NCBI GenBank assembly: GCA_021785655.1
Contig: JAJYET010000009.1
Location: 1 to 63,636 of the forward strand
Origin: a bacterium
Lineage (GTDB): Bacteria > Chloroflexota > Dormibacteria > Aeolococcales > Bog-877
Length of the DNA: 63,636 nucleotides
Reading direction: 5' to 3'
Shown: positions 1 through 8,324 of the stretch, piece after piece
Layout of the letters: every line of letters begins with the position of its first letter
How positions within the stretch are numbered: the stretch's first letter is position 1
Notes under the pieces: generated by a model
Seen by the model: only the letters and a program-made list of their open reading frames with translations
Told to the model about the DNA's origin: nothing
Database searches by the model: none
Position numbers and translations under genes: made by a program

Positions 1-929
1 CGTCGCCGCCGAGCCGGATGCCCGCCTAGGCTCGAAATCGCCTGTGGAACCGGCACGCTGGCCCGACTGCGCGCTCGACGGGGAAGGCGTTGCCGGCTGG
101 GGGCGGAGTGCGCCGGCCCCCCGGGAATGCGGGAATGATTCCGCCGCTCCTGGTGGACCTGGTGGCCATGATCGGCGCTTTTTCCAAGGTGTCCCGGGAC
201 GAAGACGACTGGGCGTCCACCTCCCGAGCGGCTCACGCCGCCCGGCCAACGAATGGGCACCTGGTGTTCGATGCCCGCAACCCGGTGCGGCAAGCCGGGC
301 GAGAACAGAACCGCGAGCCGTCTCGCCGGCGCCTGCAGCGGTCCACCGTCGACTCGGTGGTGACGTGGGTGAAACTGCCCGACGTCCGCCCTCAATTCAT
401 CTCCTGGCGGTGGACATTCGTACTCGCTGCGGAAAGTGTCAGGCTCACGTCGGACTCGACTCGGCGCCTTTGCACTCGCGCGAAGGGCAGAGCGTCGCTG
501 CGCCCGGCAGCTTCGCTGCCGTCGACGTGCAGAACGCGCCGGATCGCCACGGACAGGAACGGAGGTTCATCGCGCCGCCGCCGGGAGTCCGCGCCCGTGT
601 CAGGCGGCGCAGAGCGACCTGCGCGGATTCTTGATCCGGCGCGGTCCGGGCCCTCCAACTGGACCGTCATGGGGGATTCGCGAGCGCACAGTGGAGACTG
701 ATCCACTGCCGCGCGGTGACGCCTGCGCGTACCGGAGCCCGCTGCCGCGCACCTCGCATGGCGCGCGCGGGCGGACGGATGTGCCACAATCGTCAGGCCA
801 GTTGCGCAACCCATTCGACGTCTCACCTACATTGGCCGCCCTTGAGGCGTTCACCGGCCATGTCAACACTGCAGATTGCTGCAGCGCGGCGAGCAACACC
901 GTCGCGAGCGTTCAGTAAGGAGGCAAGAA
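1..929. other. stretch without a convincing gene
   Basis: About 930 bases at the window edge in which I see no credible gene. Several overlapping reading frames are open on both strands, but none has a recognisable domain, a ribosome binding site, or the low-complexity-free composition of a real protein. They are what GC-rich DNA gives by chance. By eye the stretch is richer in CG steps and poorer in the GGAGG/CCTCC-type words that fill the coding sequence elsewhere. It may hold the promoter of the basic protein that follows, but I cannot point to one. Confidence 0.5.
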
Positions 930-1661
930 ATGCCCCGCACCCCGAAGAAACCCGCGACGCGGCGCCCGGCCGCGCGCACCGGAGCGCGCTCCGGAACCCG
1001 CACCGCGCGGCGCACGACCACACCCCGGTCGGCTGCCGCGAGGCGCACCACCACGCCGCGTCGCACCGCGCGCAGCGCGGTGGCAGCGGTGAGTCCCGCC
1101 GCCATCAACCGTGCGCTGACCGCACAGCTCAAGCTGCTGGAGCGCCGCCTGGCCGACATCGAGCGCAAGCTGGACGCGGCGATCAGCGGGCGCCGTGCGG
1201 GCACGCCCACGGCTCGCGCCGCAACCAGGACCAGGACCGCATCCGTAGGTCCTCGGACCCCGCGCGGCAGCGCCTCCAGGACCGCATCGAGGACCCCCAG
1301 GCGATCCGCGGCTCCCCGGTCCGCCGCGACCAGGGCTGCGTCCCCTCGGTCCGCCACCACCAGGACTGCGACTCCCCGGGCCGCGGCACCCCGCGGGCGG
1401 CGGCCCGCGGCCGGCGCCAGCAACGGCCGCACCCGCACCGGGACGAGTGTCCGCGGCCGGCGAGCGGCCGGCGCCACGGCCGGCCGCACCCCCACCAGGA
1501 CCACCACCAGGAGCACCGGGACCCGAGCCCGCCGCAGCAGCGCGGCTGAGCCGGCCGCCCGCACCCGCCGGGCTGCGGCCCCGGCTCAGCCGGCGACCAG
1601 GCCGGCGGCGCGCCGGCGCGGCCGCATCACCCTCGCCGGGAGCGCGCCCAGCGAGTCCTGA
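930..1661 (+). CDS. histone H1-like basic DNA-binding protein
   Basis: 243 residues, very rich in Arg, Ala, Thr, Pro and Ser with short repeats such as TPRSA and RTAT. Low-complexity basic proteins of this kind (bacterial H1-like proteins, AlgP type, the tail of mycobacterial HupB) bind DNA without sequence specificity and compact the nucleoid. Residues 1-50 are a basic tail. Residues about 57-85 form the only regular segment, an amphipathic helix (AINRALTAQLKLLERRLADI) that could pair as a coiled coil. The rest is a disordered basic tail. The start at ATG 930 is chosen because AAGGAGG lies just upstream; an upstream in-frame ATG has none. Function is inferred from composition only. Low-complexity coding sequence in GC-rich DNA can mislead, but the ribosome site and terminator support a real gene. 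Confidence 0.65.
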   Translation: MPRTPKKPATRRPAARTGARSGTRTARRTTTPRSAAARRTTTPRRTARSAVAAVSPAAINRALTAQLKLLERRLADIERKLDAAISGRRAGTPTARAATRTRTASVGPRTPRGSASRTASRTPRRSAAPRSAATRAASPRSATTRTATPRAAAPRGRRPAAGASNGRTRTGTSVRGRRAAGATAGRTPTRTTTRSTGTRARRSSAAEPAARTRRAAAPAQPATRPAARRRGRITLAGSAPSES

Positions 1662-1668
1662 CCTGCGG

Positions 1669-1697
1669 GCGGGCGGGGGCGACGCGCCCCCGCCCGC
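1669..1697. terminator. 13-bp hairpin between convergent genes
   Basis: A perfect 13-base-pair inverted repeat (GCGGGCGGGGGCG, loop ACG, CGCCCCCGCCCGC) sits between the stop of the histone-like gene and the stop of the convergent threonine aldolase gene. There is no T tract on either side. Position and strength suggest a bidirectional terminator. Confidence 0.6.
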
Positions 1698-2720
1698 TCA
1701 GCCCGCCGCCCGGCCGATGGTCGCGGCGGCCTCGTCCATCTGGGCCAGCGACACGTCCAGGTGGGTGACGCAGCGCACCGTGTGCTGCCCGAAGGCGGTG
1801 AGGAGCACCCCCTCGGTGGCGGCCCTTTCGATCACCTCGTCGGCCCGGCGGCGGGTCTGCAGCAGGACGATGTTGGTCTGGACCCCCTCCTCGTCGACAA
1901 CCAGTCCCGGGGCACCCTGCAGGGCCCAGCTCAACCGCCGCGCCTTCTGGTGGTCGTCCGCCAGCCGGGGCAACTGGTGCTCCAGCGCGTAGAGGCCGGC
2001 CGCCGCCAGCACACCCGCCTGGCGCATCCCGCCGCCGAGCCGCTTGCGCCAGACGTGGGCCCGCTCCCGCGCCTCGTGGCTTCCCACCCAGAGCGACCCC
2101 ACCGGGCAACCCAGCCCCTTGGAGAGGGAGAAGTTGACGCTGTCAGCAAAGTCTGCCAGGTCGCGCAGGGGTATCCCCAGCCGAGCGGCGGCGTTGCCCA
2201 GCCGGGCCCCGTCCAGGTGGACCCGCATGCCCATCTCCCGGGCGGTGCCGGCCGCGGCCCGGAGCTCCTCCGGGGCCGCCACCGTCCCCCCGCGGCGGTT
2301 GTGCGTCTGCTCCAGGCAGAGGAGAGACGTGCGGGGCTCGTGGCCGGGGTCCTGGAGCCGCTCCAGCTCCCGGAGCTGCTCTCCCGTGGGGCAGCCGGCA
2401 TGGGGGGCATCGAAGTTGCGCAGCTGCACCCCGCCGATCACCGCGGCGCCGGCCAGCTCGTAGTGCAGGACGTGGGCCTCCCGGTCCACCAGCACCTCCT
2501 CCCCGGGGTGGGTGGCGGTGAGGATGGCGATCAGGTTGGACATGGTGCCGCTGGGGCAGAAGAGGGCGGCCTCCTTGCCCAGGAGCCGGGCCACCTCGGC
2601 CTCCAGCCGGTTGATGGTGGGGTCCTCACCGTACACGTCGTCCCCCACCTCGGCCGCGGCCATGGCAGCCCGCATCCCCTCGGAGGGCCGGGTCACGGTG
2701 TCGCTGCGCAGGTCGATCAC
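1698..2720 (-). CDS. ltaE: low-specificity L-threonine aldolase
   Basis: 340 residues, full length for the family. A PLP enzyme that splits L-threonine or L-allo-threonine into glycine and acetaldehyde in the cytoplasm. The N-terminus [12 protein letters not shown] is the family hallmark. His83 (EAHVLHYE) would stack on the cofactor, Asp170 (HLDGARL) would hold the pyridine nitrogen, and Lys201 ([12 protein letters not shown]) is the Schiff-base lysine. The GTG start at 2720 gives the canonical N-terminus. It lies 20 bases after the diguanylate cyclase stop, so the two could be co-transcribed, but a TAGCAT box ends 7 bases before the GTG and no ribosome site is visible, so it may also have its own leaderless transcript. 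Confidence 0.93.
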   Translation of the reverse strand: MIDLRSDTVTRPSEGMRAAMAAAEVGDDVYGEDPTINRLEAEVARLLGKEAALFCPSGTMSNLIAILTATHPGEEVLVDREAHVLHYELAGAAVIGGVQLRNFDAPHAGCPTGEQLRELERLQDPGHEPRTSLLCLEQTHNRRGGTVAAPEELRAAAGTAREMGMRVHLDGARLGNAAARLGIPLRDLADFADSVNFSLSKGLGCPVGSLWVGSHEARERAHVWRKRLGGGMRQAGVLAAAGLYALEHQLPRLADDHQKARRLSWALQGAPGLVVDEEGVQTNIVLLQTRRRADEVIERAATEGVLLTAFGQHTVRCVTHLDVSLAQMDEAAATIGRAAG

Positions 2721-2726
2721 CCGACC

Positions 2727-2732
2727 ATGCTA
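2727..2732 (-). promoter_or_regulatory. -10-like box TAGCAT, leaderless ltaE start
   Basis: TAGCAT on the minus strand is followed by six bases (GGTCGG) and then the GTG start of the aldolase. Transcription would begin at or next to the start codon. No good -35 is visible. Confidence 0.35.
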
Positions 2733-2740
2733 GCGAGGAC

Positions 2741-4852
2741 TCAGCTTCGGGAGGGTGACTCCGCGGCGGCCACGTCCAGGAACTCCACCCGGTCGCGTCC
2801 GCCTCTCTTGGCCGCGTAGAGCGCCCGGTCGGCCAGGTCGAGCAAGTTCCGGGCGCCCCGCGTCCCCTCGGGGAAGGTGACCCCTCCCAGGCTCACGGTG
2901 ATGGAGAGCTTCTCCCCGGAGTCCAGCTGGACCGGGGTGTGGGCCACCGCGGTGCGGATCTTCTCCGCCACCAGCTGGGCCTCCTCGCGGCCGGTGTTGG
3001 CCATCACCACCACGAACTCCTCCCCCCCGTACCGGGCCGCGAGGTCGGACTTGCGGATGGTCTCCACCATGATGCTGGCGAAGGCCCGCAACACCTGGTC
3101 CCCAGCCTGGTGGCCGTGGGTGTCGTTGACCCTCTTGAAGTGGTCCAGGTCGAGCATCAGCACCGACAGCGAGGAGCCGGCGCGGTCGGCGACGTTGACC
3201 TGCTGGTCCAGATAGCCGATGAGGAAGCGGTAGTTGTAGAGCCCGGTCATGGCGTCGGTGGTGGCCTCCCGCTGGGTCACCGCCAGGCGCACGCTGCGCT
3301 CCACCGCAGCCACCACCTGGGTGGCCACCCCCTCGCAGACCGCGTGGTCCTCCTCGACGTAGGGGGCGTGCTTGTTGGCCACGATGAGGATCCCCAGCTC
3401 GCGGCCCTCGGAGCGCAGGGGCACCGAGAGGCAGTCGCGCAGCCCGATGCGGTCCTCCAGGGCCCCGCGCTCCGACGGCGCCACCAGGGAGCGGGCCACG
3501 TAGCGGGGCTCGCGCAGCAGCCGGGAGAGCAGGCCGTCTCCGGAGTCCAGCTCCGCCCATTCGAGGGCCGGCCCCGGCACCCCGGTGGTCAGGAGGTACC
3601 CCGGCCCCTGTGTCGCCTGGGGCCGGACCAGGATCATCGCCATCTGGACCGCGAGCAGCTCTTGAAGGCTGTTGAGCACCTGTCCCAGCGCCTGCTCCAA
3701 GGGGACGCGGCTGCTGAGGGTGGCGGCGATCACCGACCTGCCTGTCGCCGTGAGCAGCTGGCGGTGGAGCTGGCGGCGCATCAGCTCGAAGTTGGCCGCC
3801 AGCCGGGCCACCTCGTCCGCCCCGCTGACCTCGATGGGTTTGGCGTAGGCGTTGTTCCCCAGCTCTCCCACCGCCTGGTTGAGGCGGCGAAGGGGGCGGT
3901 TGAGGTAGCGCTCCGCCACGAGAAGCGCCACGATCATCCCGAGGAGGAGGACCGCCGCCACCGCCAGGGCCAGCGGGGCGGCGAGCTGGGCTGCGGTGGG
4001 GCCGATGGGGGTCGTCGGGACCACCGTGAGGAGCTGGGCCACGGAAGCCGCGCCCACCCCGGGCAGGGCCACCGCGGCGGCGGCGTACTGGGTCCCGGAG
4101 AGCTCAACCAGCCCCCGCTCCTCCCGCCACCCCAGCAGCCTGGCGAGCGCCCTCGGCAGGCGTTCCCCGGACGGCACCGAGAGGCCACGCCCCTGGGCTC
4201 CCAGGAGCGCCCGCCCGCCCTGCTCCACGACCAGCAGGGCCGATGGCTGGGAGGCCCGCACCAGCTGCTGGGCGAACTGCAGGGTGGAGGAGGTTACCGG
4301 GGTCGCCACCACCACGGTGGCCACCAGCCGACCCCCCGCCCGGATCGGGGCCCGGCCCAGGCCCACGATCTCGGCACCGCCCGGCGCCCAGAACGATCCC
4401 CCGGTCCGGCGGGCGCAGCCGCTGGAGGGAAGCTCCAGGGAGCGCAGCTGGGCCGCGGAGAAGTTGACCGGGTACTGGGCGAGAAGAGCCCCCGCCGGAC
4501 TGAAGACCATCACGGTGTCCCCTTTGGCGGCCTTCGCGTAGGCCTGCACCAGGTCCGAGAGGTGGGAGCCGGGTTGGGCGGCCGCCTGGACCAGAGGTGG
4601 CGCGGCGGCCAGCTGACAGGCGTAGGAGGTGCTGGCGCCTGAGGAGTCCAGCTGCAGCAGCCGACCGCCCAGGAGGGCCATGCCCGAGGCCTGGGACACC
4701 AGTTGTCGGGTGGACGCGCCGGCGGTGGCGAACCAGGCCACCGCCCCGGCGGCGCCGGCGGTCGCCAGCCCCACCACGAGGAGGGTCAGGGCGTAGCGGA
4801 GGGTGAAGGAAGCCCTCCGCCGGCGGCGGCTGACCCCGGTCCGGTTGGCCAA
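2741..4852 (-). CDS. membrane diguanylate cyclase (sensor-HAMP-GAF-GGDEF)
   Basis: 703 residues. A basic N-terminus and membrane segment (about 16-42), an extracytoplasmic region to about 290 of Cache-like size, a second membrane segment (about 290-312), a HAMP linker, a GAF domain (about 370-520) and a C-terminal GGDEF domain. The active loop is GGEEF at 609-613, an active variant. The inhibitory site RKSD (600-603) lies five residues before it, as expected for product inhibition by c-di-GMP. It should make c-di-GMP from two GTP in response to an external signal and a cytoplasmic ligand. The TTG start at 4852 has only a weak GGGAAG upstream, so a slightly different start is possible. No c-di-GMP effector or phosphodiesterase is seen nearby, although the repeat protein across the divergent intergenic region is a conceivable partner. 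Confidence 0.9.
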   Translation of the reverse strand: MANRTGVSRRRRRASFTLRYALTLLVVGLATAGAAGAVAWFATAGASTRQLVSQASGMALLGGRLLQLDSSGASTSYACQLAAAPPLVQAAAQPGSHLSDLVQAYAKAAKGDTVMVFSPAGALLAQYPVNFSAAQLRSLELPSSGCARRTGGSFWAPGGAEIVGLGRAPIRAGGRLVATVVVATPVTSSTLQFAQQLVRASQPSALLVVEQGGRALLGAQGRGLSVPSGERLPRALARLLGWREERGLVELSGTQYAAAAVALPGVGAASVAQLLTVVPTTPIGPTAAQLAAPLALAVAAVLLLGMIVALLVAERYLNRPLRRLNQAVGELGNNAYAKPIEVSGADEVARLAANFELMRRQLHRQLLTATGRSVIAATLSSRVPLEQALGQVLNSLQELLAVQMAMILVRPQATQGPGYLLTTGVPGPALEWAELDSGDGLLSRLLREPRYVARSLVAPSERGALEDRIGLRDCLSVPLRSEGRELGILIVANKHAPYVEEDHAVCEGVATQVVAAVERSVRLAVTQREATTDAMTGLYNYRFLIGYLDQQVNVADRAGSSLSVLMLDLDHFKRVNDTHGHQAGDQVLRAFASIMVETIRKSDLAARYGGEEFVVVMANTGREEAQLVAEKIRTAVAHTPVQLDSGEKLSITVSLGGVTFPEGTRGARNLLDLADRALYAAKRGGRDRVEFLDVAAAESPSRS

Positions 4853-5072
4853 CTCAACTTCCCATCAACGGCCCACCCGGCGAAGTTGCCGGCAGGGCCG
4901 ATCGCCTGCGGGCGGGCCGGGGATACGCGGCCTAAGCCTATGATTCCCCACCGTAGCCAGCGACGGGCGCGAGTAGGCGAACCTGGGGTAGCGATGGGGT
5001 GACACCGACCAAACTTTCCGATGACATCGCGGAGGCGAAGCTCAAGGTGGCGCCAGCGCTCGGGGCCGCGCC

Positions 5073-5639
5073 ATGACCGAGGTCGTGCTCGCCTTCCTGG
5101 ACGGCGAGCTCATGCACGGGGCGGTCTCGGCGCTGCAGCTCGACGACCCCTTCCTGGAGGTCGAGCTCCACGGCCTGGACGGCAACAACCGCCAGGCGCT
5201 GGTACCGGCGGCGTCGCTCCGCCAGGTGGACCAGGTCCAGGTCCCGGGGCTCAGCCCGGAGGTGGAGGTGGACGCGCTTCCCCGAGTCGCGCTTCACTTC
5301 CAGGATGGCCAGGTCTTCCGGGCCCACGTCCTCACCCCCGCGGCGCTGCAGCGGTACGGCGCCGTCTGGGACGTGGTGGAGGCCGGCACCCGCGATCACC
5401 GCACCCTGGCCATCCCCTACACCGCCCTGAAGGCCGCCTTCTACGTCCGCCACTGGGACACCCGCAGGCCGCAGGACCGTGCCGGAGACGATCCGAGGGA
5501 CCGGGAGCGGGCGCGCCTGGCGGAGATCATGGCCCGGCGGAGCCGGGCGGCCATCTCCGAGCCGGAGGAGCGTTCCTCGGGGCTCCTGGCCCGCCTCGAC
5601 ACGGAGCAGGGCGGCAGGAGGCCTCCGGAGGGCAGCTGA
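5073..5639 (+). CDS. tandem-repeat protein, DUF6982-like
   Basis: 188 residues, no signal peptide or membrane segment. Two copies of one small beta-rich unit can be aligned by eye. Unit 1 (residues 3-52) starts VVLAFLDGELMHG and unit 2 (about 72-128) starts VALHFQDGQVFRA and ends IPYTALKAAFYVRHW. The hydrophobic-x-F-x-DG-x-hydrophobic start and the Y-x-ALKA-x-F-V end resemble small domains annotated as DUF6982 and found beside PilZ or c-di-GMP proteins; that assignment is from memory and tentative. The tail from 130 is charged and probably disordered. A stop codon lies 51 bases upstream in frame, so ATG 5073 is the first usable start; no ribosome site is clear. It is divergent from the diguanylate cyclase and convergent with infA. 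Confidence 0.75.
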   Translation: MTEVVLAFLDGELMHGAVSALQLDDPFLEVELHGLDGNNRQALVPAASLRQVDQVQVPGLSPEVEVDALPRVALHFQDGQVFRAHVLTPAALQRYGAVWDVVEAGTRDHRTLAIPYTALKAAFYVRHWDTRRPQDRAGDDPRDRERARLAEIMARRSRAAISEPEERSSGLLARLDTEQGGRRPPEGS

Positions 5640-5660
5640 GCCAGCCGCCGGCGCGGGGTC

Positions 5661-5957
5661 CTACTTGTAGCGGAAGGTGATCCGGCCCCGGGTCAGGTCG
5701 TAGGGGCTGAGCTCCACCTTCACCTTGTCCCCGATCAAGGTGCGGATATAGTGCTTGCGCATCTTCCCTGAGATGTAGGCGAGAACCGTCTGTCCGGTCT
5801 GCAGCTCCACCTTGAAGACGGCGTTGGGCAGCGGCTCAACCACCGTCCCCTCCAGCTCGATGGTCTCCTCCTTCCGCTCCTCGACCGGGGTGGTGCGCGC
5901 CGTGCGGGGACGGCTCGGCCCGCGGCGGGGGCGGGATCCCATCGAACGTCTTGCCAA
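5661..5957 (-). CDS. infA: translation initiation factor IF-1, N-terminally extended
   Basis: 98 residues. The last 70 are a textbook IF-1 OB fold ([47 protein letters not shown]), which binds the 30S A site during initiation. IF-1 is normally about 72 residues. Here about 27 extra residues rich in Arg, Ser and Pro precede the fold. The start is TTG at 5957, chosen because GGAGGTGA lies at ideal spacing upstream; the next possible start, ATG 5942, still leaves a 22-residue basic extension and is too far from that site. It stands apart from the rpsM-rpsK-rpoA cluster where infA often lies. The fold is certain; the extension depends on the start. Confidence 0.95.
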   Translation of the reverse strand: MARRSMGSRPRRGPSRPRTARTTPVEERKEETIELEGTVVEPLPNAVFKVELQTGQTVLAYISGKMRKHYIRTLIGDKVKVELSPYDLTRGRITFRYK

Positions 5958-6017
5958 GTGTCACCTCCAGATTCCGGGCCGGTGGGCACCGCCCAGGTTG
6001 GGTGATTGTACTTCCTG

Positions 6018-7055
6018 TCAGGAGGGGGCAGCCCGGGCCATGAGCCGCCCCCCACCGCCATGCCTCGGGCCCACGACATGGCTCAAGGTGCCGAAGCCCA
6101 GCAGTTCCAGGTCCACGCGGTCGCCCTCCTGGAGCAGCCGGCCCCGCTCCTGGCCGCTCCCCCCCTCCACGGTGCCGCTGCCCATGACCTCCCCGGCGGC
6201 CAGCGGCTCCGCCGCGGAGGCGTGGGCCACCATCTCGGCGAAGGACCATCTGGCCTCCCCCATCCGGCCGGACGCCGCCTCCACCCCGTTCACGTAGGCC
6301 CGGGCCTCCAGCCGCGAGGGGTCGGGGATCTCGTCGGAGGTGATGAGCCACGGCCCCAGCCCGGTGGCGAAGTCCTTGGCCTTCGCCGGACCCAGCCGGA
6401 CCTGCATCTCCTCGCGCTGCAAGTCCCGAGCCGAGAAGTCGCACAGGAGGGAGTAGCCGCAGATGGCGTCCTGGGCCTCGTCCGGGCGCAGGTCCGGGCC
6501 GGCGGCGAAGACCACGCAGGCGAATTCCAGCTCGTAGTCGAGGGCGTCAGTGTAGGCCGGCCAGGGAACCTCCGCCCCGGGGGGCAGGAGGGTGGCCGGA
6601 TTGCCCTTGTAGTAGGCGGGCCGGGTGTACCAGGGGGCCGGCACCGCCTCCTGTCGGCGCTGCGCCCCGGCCCGGACGTGCCCCTCGAAGGCGTAGAAGT
6701 CCCGCAGCAGCGGAGCTCGCAGCAGCGGCAGGCGGCGGACCTGGTCCTCGGACCACGACAGGGGAGCCCCGGAGGGCGCCGGGCCGGACGCTCCCTCCGA
6801 GAGGGCCAGCTCCACCGCCTCCCGGACCATCTCCAACCCCCGCCGCCCTCCCCGCAGCAGGCGGGTGAGGTCCGGCGGGAACGTGGCCCCCGCCCACTCG
6901 GAGGCCGAGGCGGATCCCTGGCGCTCCCACCACAGCTCCCCGGCGGCGGTGACGTCGACGAGGTGGGGTGTGCCCTGGCGCGGATCGGCCTGGAAGGCGA
7001 CCACCCGCGGCACCGGCCCGAGCGGGGTGTCGATCTCCACCGTGGCGAGGCGCAT
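6018..7055 (-). CDS. fumarylacetoacetate hydrolase family protein
   Basis: 345 residues with the C-terminal FAH fold (about 110-330). DYELEFACVVF supplies the metal-binding glutamates and CDFSARDLQ a family-conserved acidic site. The expected reaction is cleavage of fumarylacetoacetate to fumarate and acetoacetate. It begins 8 bases after the stop of homogentisate 1,2-dioxygenase, with TGAGG before ATG 7055, so the pair forms one transcription unit and the substrate assignment follows from that neighbour. Related FAH-fold enzymes act on acylpyruvates, so the exact substrate is inferred. No maleylacetoacetate isomerase is in the window. Confidence 0.88.
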   Translation of the reverse strand: MRLATVEIDTPLGPVPRVVAFQADPRQGTPHLVDVTAAGELWWERQGSASASEWAGATFPPDLTRLLRGGRRGLEMVREAVELALSEGASGPAPSGAPLSWSEDQVRRLPLLRAPLLRDFYAFEGHVRAGAQRRQEAVPAPWYTRPAYYKGNPATLLPPGAEVPWPAYTDALDYELEFACVVFAAGPDLRPDEAQDAICGYSLLCDFSARDLQREEMQVRLGPAKAKDFATGLGPWLITSDEIPDPSRLEARAYVNGVEAASGRMGEARWSFAEMVAHASAAEPLAAGEVMGSGTVEGGSGQERGRLLQEGDRVDLELLGFGTLSHVVGPRHGGGGRLMARAAPS

Positions 7056-7063
7056 ATGGAACC

Positions 7064-8194
7064 TCAGTCGTCGATGTGGGGCATCCAGGACTCGGCGTAT
7101 TCGACGATCTCGGAGGGCCCGGCCGCCTCCAGCGGGTGCAGGGGCCGGAGCGCGTCGATCATCACCGCCACCTCGTCATGGTGGGTCTTGGTGCCCTGGC
7201 GGTCCCGCTCGATGGCCTTGGGCTGGGGCCCGTGATGGATCCCCTGGGGATGCCAGGTCATCATCCCGGCGTCGATCCCGGCCCGGCTCATGAACGTCCC
7301 AGCGTGGTAGAAGAGCACCTCGTCGTAGTCGATATTGCGGTGGTAGAAGGGCAGGCGCACCGCTCCCGGGTCGTCTATCCCCTCCACCCGCCGGGGGGCG
7401 AAGGTGCAGAGCACGAACCCCGAGGTCTTGAGGGTGGTGTGCACGGACGGCGGGAGGTGGAACCGCCCCGAGGTCACCGGGCGGATGTCCGAGACGTTGA
7501 GGGCGAAGGCGGAGAGGTCTCCCTTCCAGCCCACGGTGTCCAGGGGGTCGAAGGGGTAGAAGACCCGGGTCCACCGCCCCTCGCGCTCGATCACCATCTC
7601 CCACTCCGAGTTGGCGTTGGGAGGAGTCCCCGGCAGGGGCAGCTCGGGGAGGCGGAGGACCGCCCGGTCGAAGGGCGAGTGCTGGCCCATCCGGTCCGCG
7701 CCCGGCAGCTGGGGCATCTCCGCGGAGGCGATCACCAAGAGGAAGCTCTCCTTCCCGGTGGGGAACAGGCGATGGGTGGTGCCCCTCGGCAGCACCAGGT
7801 AGTCCCCCTGCTGGTAGGCGAGGACCCCGAAGTCGGTGAGGAGGGTGCCCGCGCCGCGGTGGACGAAGTAGATGAGGTCTACGTCGGCGTTGCGGTAGCA
7901 GTAGGGCATTGCCTGAAGGCGCCGGGAGACGGAGATGCGGACGTCCTCATTCCCCAGCACCGGGGCCACCGGGGCGGCCGGGTCACCCAGGTCCGCCGCC
8001 GCCACCTGGCGGAGGTCGTAGGCGCGGGGCCGGAGCGGGCCCTCGATGCGCAGCCACTCGGTGGGAGCGTGGGCGTGGTAGAGGTGGGAGGCGGGCCCGA
8101 AGAAGCCCTGGCGGGCGAACTCCTCCTCGATCGTGCCGTCGGGCAGATCGCAGTGGGCCTGCCGGCTGAAGGTACCGCGGGACTGTGGGAACAT
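7064..8194 (-). CDS. hmgA: homogentisate 1,2-dioxygenase
   Basis: 376 residues, the shorter bacterial form. It opens the ring of homogentisate with O2 and ferrous iron to give maleylacetoacetate, the committed step of tyrosine and phenylalanine breakdown. The cupin-like double barrel is recognisable. The iron ligands are expected in the stretch YHRNIDYDEVLFYHAG (Glu) and HPQGIHHGPQP (His). ATG 8194 has CAGGAGGTAGCTG directly upstream, a strong ribosome site. It is first in a two-gene operon with the FAH-family hydrolase. 4-Hydroxyphenylpyruvate dioxygenase, the preceding step, is not in the window. Confidence 0.93.
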   Translation of the reverse strand: MFPQSRGTFSRQAHCDLPDGTIEEEFARQGFFGPASHLYHAHAPTEWLRIEGPLRPRAYDLRQVAAADLGDPAAPVAPVLGNEDVRISVSRRLQAMPYCYRNADVDLIYFVHRGAGTLLTDFGVLAYQQGDYLVLPRGTTHRLFPTGKESFLLVIASAEMPQLPGADRMGQHSPFDRAVLRLPELPLPGTPPNANSEWEMVIEREGRWTRVFYPFDPLDTVGWKGDLSAFALNVSDIRPVTSGRFHLPPSVHTTLKTSGFVLCTFAPRRVEGIDDPGAVRLPFYHRNIDYDEVLFYHAGTFMSRAGIDAGMMTWHPQGIHHGPQPKAIERDRQGTKTHHDEVAVMIDALRPLHPLEAAGPSEIVEYAESWMPHIDD

Positions 8195-8324
8195 CAGCTA
8201 CCTCCTGGCATCGGCTCCGGGCCGGAGCCCACCCGGCAAGTCTGCCAGAGTGGGGCCGGAGAGCACCGGCCCGGGAAAGGCGGGTCCGGGCGCGGACGGC
8301 AGCCCCCTGGCAACCGCCGCCGGG

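Noticed and set aside
863-1564. Minus-strand frame of 233 codons rich in Val, Leu, Arg and Ala opposite the histone-like gene
   Set aside because: The plus frame has an AAGGAGG site, a coherent basic composition with one helix, and a terminator; the minus frame has none of these.
2939-4642. Plus-strand frame of 567 codons opposite the diguanylate cyclase
   Set aside because: Antisense shadow; the minus strand carries GGEEF and other firm motifs.
4853-5072. Possible c-di-GMP riboswitch between the diguanylate cyclase and the repeat protein
   Set aside because: Neither strand shows the conserved cores I know for class I or II; only ordinary GC-rich sequence was seen.
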